From NCBI GenBank assembly GCA_020438245.1, contig JAGQUY010000169.1:1-8447 (forward strand): a DNA stretch of 8,447 nt. Direction: 5' to 3'. Shown piece by piece: positions 5,350 through 8,447 of the stretch. Under the pieces are notes generated by a model, which did not search any database, was not told the DNA's origin, and was given only the letters and a program-made list of their open reading frames with translations. Position 1 is the first letter of the stretch. The number at the start of each line of letters is the position of its first letter. Source of the DNA: Bacteroidota bacterium. GTDB lineage: Bacteria > CLD3 > SB21. Both the position numbers and the translations under genes were made by a program.

Positions 5350-7032
5350 TTACAGAGCTGTCGTGATGTCAAAGTTTTCCAAATGAAATGCGACCCGTTG
5401 AAGAAACGATCCGCCCAACGCACCATCAACTACCCGGTGATCGTATGACAATGATGCAAACATAATGGAGCGAATAGCTATGGTATCTTCACCGTCTTCA
5501 TCCTGTATCACGACCGGCCTCTTCTTAATGGCCCCGACCCCCATAATGGCAACTTGCGGCTGATTGATGATCGGAAAGCCGGCTGTACTGCCGAAAACAC
5601 CCATGTTTGTGAGCGTGATCGTGCCATCCTGGATTTCATCCGGCTTCAACTTCTTGGACCTGGCGCGAACGGCCAAATCGTTGCTAGCCCTGCATAGGCC
5701 CGTCAGGTTAAGAGTATCGGCATCCTTAATAACAGGAACAATGAGCGCCGTATTGTTTTCAATGGAAACCGCCATACCTAAATTGATATAGTTCTTTTTC
5801 ACGATCGTTGTTCCGTCGACAGAAACGTTGATCATTGGAAGATCTTTAACCGCCTTGATCATCGCATCAATAATGAATGGCGTATAGGTCAGTTTGATTC
5901 CCTCCCTTTTCTCAAAGGCAGACTTGTGTTTTTCACGAAACTTTACGATCCGCGACATATCCACCTCGGTCATCGTGTAGACATGAGCGGATGTGTCCAG
6001 GCTTCTTCGCATATATTCTGCAGTAAGCTTTCGGATATTGTTCATCTCAATGAGCTCAACCCGCTCCTTCTGGTAACCAAACTTCACATCCGCAACCTGT
6101 TTGACGGGCATGGCCGCAGAGCTCTGTGATGGTGCACGAATACCTTTTTGTCGGTGCGACAGATATCCCAATATGTCGTTCTTGGAAACCCGCCCATTCA
6201 AACCGGTTCCGGGTATCGCTTCCAACTCCGCCATAGATAGACCTTCCTTTTGGGCAATACTGCGGACCAAAGGTGAATAGAAACGGCTTCCGCCCTCCAT
6301 TTTTGCAGGGACTTGGGCGGGTCTTGGTGATGCCGCGGCCGTGACCGAGGATTTCTTCTGGTAATCCTCAATCGAGCCGGTAAAATGCATGGCTTCTTCC
6401 TTTTTCGGTGAAGCTGGAGTAACTGCAGACTCTGCAACAGCCCCCGATGCCGATCCGATACGTGCAATTAGAGTTCCTACTGCAACAACCTCACCCTCGG
6501 GAACAAGAATTTCCGTTATGACGCCGCTTGCAGGGGAAGGGATTTCCGAATCAACTTTGTCCGTACTAATTTCCAATACCGTTTCGTCCTTCTGAACTTT
6601 GTCCCCAACTTTCTTATGCCACTTAAGGACCTTACCTTCTGCAATACTTTCACCCATCTGCGGCATGACCATGTCGATCGACGCGGATGCTCCTGTCGAT
6701 GACGTAGTGCTTGCAGTGGCTGTCTTAGGCGTGGGAGATGTGGCCTGGGCAGGTTGCACTTTTGGAGTTGGAGCCTGATTGGCAGATACTGAAGCATCGG
6801 TTTCAATGCGTGCAATCAGAGTCCCAACGGCAACCGTTTCGCCTTCTGCAACAACAAGTTCAGCGATTATGCCTGCTGCCGGAGAAGGAATTTCCGAATC
6901 GACTTTGTCAGTGCTGATTTCAAGCACCGTTTCGTCCTTCTGAACCTTGTCCCCGACCTTCTTGTGCCACTTCAGGACTTTGCCTTCAGCGATGCTTTCA
7001 CCCATTTGCGGCATAACCATATCGATTTTCAT
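5350..7032 (-). CDS. 2-oxo acid dehydrogenase complex E2 (dihydrolipoyl acyltransferase) with two lipoyl domains
   Basis: E2 is the core of a pyruvate, 2-oxoglutarate or branched-chain 2-oxo acid dehydrogenase complex; it takes the acyl group from E1 on a lipoyl arm and passes it to CoA. The 560 residues contain: lipoyl domain 1 (~1-78, lipoyl-lysine K43 in STDKV); a flexible Ala/Pro/Thr linker (~79-117); lipoyl domain 2 (~118-193, K159); a second linker; a peripheral subunit-binding domain (~250-293, SPLVRSIAQKEG and GTGLNGRVSKNDIL); and the catalytic acyltransferase domain (~325-560), ending with DHRVVDG, which holds catalytic His532 and Asp536. All catalytic residues are present. The MPQMGESIAEG lipoyl opening resembles the 2-oxoglutarate and branched-chain types more than the pyruvate type, but substrate cannot be settled from this sequence and no E1 or E3 gene is adjacent. 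The start is well supported by AAGGAG at 7045-7040, seven bases upstream. The tRNA-Ser gene ends 26 bases before the start on the same strand, and a terminator follows the stop. Confidence 0.95.
   Translation of the reverse strand: MKIDMVMPQMGESIAEGKVLKWHKKVGDKVQKDETVLEISTDKVDSEIPSPAAGIIAELVVAEGETVAVGTLIARIETDASVSANQAPTPKVQPAQATSPTPKTATASTTSSTGASASIDMVMPQMGESIAEGKVLKWHKKVGDKVQKDETVLEISTDKVDSEIPSPASGVITEILVPEGEVVAVGTLIARIGSASGAVAESAVTPASPKKEEAMHFTGSIEDYQKKSSVTAAASPRPAQVPAKMEGGSRFYSPLVRSIAQKEGLSMAELEAIPGTGLNGRVSKNDILGYLSHRQKGIRAPSQSSAAMPVKQVADVKFGYQKERVELIEMNNIRKLTAEYMRRSLDTSAHVYTMTEVDMSRIVKFREKHKSAFEKREGIKLTYTPFIIDAMIKAVKDLPMINVSVDGTTIVKKNYINLGMAVSIENNTALIVPVIKDADTLNLTGLCRASNDLAVRARSKKLKPDEIQDGTITLTNMGVFGSTAGFPIINQPQVAIMGVGAIKKRPVVIQDEDGEDTIAIRSIMFASLSYDHRVVDGALGGSFLQRVAFHLENFDITTAL
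6529..7026 (-). repeat. Duplicated lipoyl-domain segment within the E2 gene
   Basis: Codons 3-52 (6877-7026) and codons 119-168 (6529-6678) encode the same 50 residues, running from IDMVMPQMG to EIPSPA, without a single difference. The DNA copies differ at roughly 20-25 synonymous positions by eye. The second halves of the two domains are similar but not identical (GIIAELVVAEGETVAVG versus GVITEILVPEGEVVAVG). Confidence 0.9.
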
Positions 7033-7058
7033 CGGATTGCTCCTTTTCTATAGTTCAG

Positions 7059-7145
7059 CGGAGAGAGAGAGATTCGAACTCTCGGCACGGTTTCCCGCAC
7101 ACACGCTTTCCAGGCGTGCCAGTTAAACCACTCCTGCATCTCTCC
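7059..7145 (-). tRNA. tRNA-Ser, anticodon GGA
   Basis: On the minus strand the sequence folds as a class II tRNA. The 5' acceptor strand GGAGAGA (7145-7139) pairs with TCTCTCC (7066-7060), with G as discriminator base. The D arm has CAG/CTG. The anticodon stem CACGC/GCGTG encloses the loop CTGGAAA, giving anticodon GGA, which reads UCC and UCU serine codons. A long variable arm (GCGG, GAAA loop, CCGT) is the hallmark of serine and leucine tRNAs. The T arm is GAGAG, TTCGAAT, CTCTC. The 3' CCA is not encoded and must be added by the CCA-adding enzyme. The gene lies between gatB and the E2 gene on their strand, with only 26 bases before the E2 start codon, so E2 and the tRNA probably share a transcript. 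Confidence 0.96.
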
Positions 7146-7153
7146 TATTGTTT

Positions 7154-7189
7154 AAATCCGCACTTGCGAATCACCTTGACGCCGGATTT
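7154..7189. repeat. Inverted repeat in the tRNA-Ser leader
   Basis: AAATCCG (7154-7160) and CGGATTT (7183-7189) are perfect 7-base inverted arms around a 22-base spacer, between the gatB stop and the tRNA. On the minus strand only TTT follows the stem, so it is a poor intrinsic terminator for gatB. It could be a leader hairpin in the tRNA precursor, or chance. Confidence 0.4.
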
Positions 7190-7201
7190 TCCAAAGAGGT
7201 G

Positions 7202-7232
7202 CAAAGATAGCGACCTGTTGGCTGGCTTTCAA
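7202..7232 (-). promoter_or_regulatory. Probable promoter of tRNA-Ser and E2, Bacteroidota-like
   Basis: On the minus strand TATCTTTG (7209-7202) matches the Bacteroidota -7 consensus TAnnTTTG exactly. It is preceded by TTG at 7232-7230, 20 bases upstream, where that group's -33 element is expected. The same bases also read as a classical TTGAAA, 17-base spacer, TATCTT arrangement. The predicted start of transcription is near 7195, about 50 bases before the mature tRNA. The site lies in the gap between gatB and the tRNA, which fits its role. The eight-base motif alone would be expected a few times by chance in a window this size; the position and the second box make it credible. Confidence 0.6.
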
Positions 7233-7242
7233 GAAATTTCTG

Positions 7243-8447
7243 TCAGCCTTTCAGCTTTTCAAGACGTTCTTTCAGAATTGTATTTGTTAATGCCGGACTG
7301 GCCTTCCCCTGAGAAAGTTTCATGACCTGTCCAACAAAGTGTCCAAACAGGGCTTCTTTTCCCTGTAAGTACTGATCCAGTTGAGTCTTATTGGCGTCCA
7401 AGGCCCGATCAACAAGCCTGCCTATTTCTTGAGGATCGCTGATCTGCAACAGCCCTTTCTCGCCAACAATTTCGTCCGCGTCCTTCTCCGTTGAACACAT
7501 CTCTTCAAAAACCGATTTTGCAATTTTACCGCTGATTGTACCCTGGATGATCAGCCGAAGCAATCGACCGAGTCTTTCCGGCCGGACATTGAACTCGGCT
7601 GCGTCGAGTTTCTTGTCTTTGAGCACGGCCATCACTTCACTCATGATCCAGTTGCTGGATAACTTGGCATCTCCGCTTGCGCGGACGGTCGTTTCAAAAT
7701 AATCTGCAAGTGATTTGGATAAGGTAAGGATCTCCGCGTCATATTTTGGGATCTGATATTCTTTGATAAAACGATCTCTGCGCGCTTGAGGCAACTCTGC
7801 CAGGTTGGATGCAATTCGGTCGATCCACTCCTTGTCCACCCTAAGTGGAACCAAATCAGGTTCTGGAAAGTATCGGTAATCGTGCGCTTCTTCTTTAGAT
7901 CGCATCGATCTGGATTCCCCGGCACCATCATCCCACAGGCGGGTTTCCTGCACTACAGATTTTCCGCTGGATAGTAGTGCAATCTGCCGTCGCATTTCGA
8001 AATTCAGTGCCCGCTCCACTGCTTTGAAGGAATTCATATTCTTCAATTCTGTCTTTACACCAAGCGCTTTGGTGCCGACCCGTCTCACAGAAATATTGGC
8101 ATCACACCGGAGACTACCTTCTTCCATGTTTCCGTCGCAGATTTCAAGATATTGGACCATTTGCCTTATCTTGGTAAGATACGCGGTTACTTCTTCGGTT
8201 GAGGTAAAATCGGGTTCGGTAACGATTTCTATCAGGGGTGTGCCGCATCGGTTTAAGTCAACAAACGTGCCGGATCCACCCGTAATCGCATCATCATGTA
8301 TCGATTTTCCGGCATCTTCTTCCAAATGAATCCGTGTAATGGCGATTCGTTTTACCGTATCACTGGTTTCAATCTCGATCCATCCCTGTTCACACAAGGG
8401 CCTGTCGAACTGGGAGATCTGGTACCCCTTCGGCAGGTCGGGATAGA
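7243..8447 (-). CDS. gatB: GatB, Asp/Glu-tRNA amidotransferase subunit B (5' end beyond the window)
   Basis: GatB is the tRNA-binding kinase/transamidase subunit of GatCAB, which converts Glu-tRNA-Gln to Gln-tRNA-Gln and, in many species, Asp-tRNA-Asn to Asn-tRNA-Asn. The frame is open to the window edge and shows 400 residues of a protein usually ~475-490 long; about 75-90 N-terminal residues are missing. Visible motifs in order: YPDLPKGYQISQFDRPL at the edge; EEDAGKSIHD; FVDLNRCGTPLIEIVTEPD, the GatB signature; ICDGNMEEGSLRCDANISVR; TELKNMNSFKAVERAL; and SRSMRSKEEAHDYRYFPEPDL. The C-terminal ~150 residues form the helical and YqeY-like tRNA-binding tail. The TTG at 8397 is an internal Leu codon, not a start. 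The gene's presence implies indirect aminoacylation of tRNA-Gln and/or tRNA-Asn. gatA and gatC are not in view. The tRNA-Ser gene follows 97 bases after the stop. Confidence 0.96.
   Translation of the reverse strand, partial: YPDLPKGYQISQFDRPLCEQGWIEIETSDTVKRIAITRIHLEEDAGKSIHDDAITGGSGTFVDLNRCGTPLIEIVTEPDFTSTEEVTAYLTKIRQMVQYLEICDGNMEEGSLRCDANISVRRVGTKALGVKTELKNMNSFKAVERALNFEMRRQIALLSSGKSVVQETRLWDDGAGESRSMRSKEEAHDYRYFPEPDLVPLRVDKEWIDRIASNLAELPQARRDRFIKEYQIPKYDAEILTLSKSLADYFETTVRASGDAKLSSNWIMSEVMAVLKDKKLDAAEFNVRPERLGRLLRLIIQGTISGKIAKSVFEEMCSTEKDADEIVGEKGLLQISDPQEIGRLVDRALDANKTQLDQYLQGKEALFGHFVGQVMKLSQGKASPALTNTILKERLEKLKG

Noticed and set aside
6516..6815. Arg/Leu/Pro-rich open frames on the minus strand within E2 (also 6198-6467)
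   Set aside because: They are frame-shifted readings of the well-supported E2 gene on the same strand, and the composition reflects the Ala/Pro linker codons.

Overview
The window holds core housekeeping genes of a Gram-negative (LPS-bearing, outer-membrane) bacterium. Three things point to the FCB side of the tree (Bacteroidota, Chlorobiota, Ignavibacteria and relatives), although not to a named genus. First, there is a bamA gene followed by two tandem Skp/OmpH chaperone genes. Second, an E2 subunit carries two lipoyl domains. Third, a promoter-like element matches the Bacteroidota -7 consensus TAnnTTTG. Against typical Bacteroidia, several genes have clear Shine-Dalgarno sites (AAGGAGG, AAGGAG, GGAG). 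The taxon is therefore an inference and should be held loosely.

Layout. Plus strand, 1-4670: the 3' part of bamA (the gene starts before the window), two OmpH/Skp-family periplasmic chaperone genes, a strong intrinsic terminator, lpxD, then ruvB. Minus strand, 4667-8447: gatB (its 5' end lies beyond the window), a promoter-like site, a tRNA-Ser(GGA) gene, a 2-oxo acid dehydrogenase E2 gene with two lipoyl domains, an intrinsic terminator, and thiE. The two blocks converge, with the ruvB and thiE stop codons overlapping. No stretch longer than about 100 bases lacks a gene.

How the genes fit together. bamA, the two ompH genes and lpxD form an outer-membrane biogenesis block: barrel insertion, chaperoning of unfolded barrels in the periplasm, and an early acylation step of lipid A synthesis. 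ruvB (Holliday-junction branch migration) is joined to lpxD by a 22-base gap and is probably co-transcribed with it. On the other strand, gatB (transamidation of Glu-tRNA-Gln and Asp-tRNA-Asn) and tRNA-Ser are translation functions, while E2 and thiE belong to central metabolism and thiamin synthesis. ThiE makes thiamin phosphate, and the TPP derived from it is the cofactor of the E1 partner of E2; this metabolic link may be coincidental.

I see no mobile element, CRISPR array, toxin system or undescribed multi-gene system here. The most interesting signals are regulatory. Twice, a strong terminator hairpin runs directly into the start codon of the next gene (lpxD and thiE), and in the thiE case the only visible Shine-Dalgarno sequence lies inside the hairpin arm. 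A tRNA-Ser also lies immediately upstream of the E2 mRNA, behind a Bacteroidota-like promoter. Four of the gene starts given here differ from the longest-ORF starts (ompH2, lpxD, ruvB, thiE).
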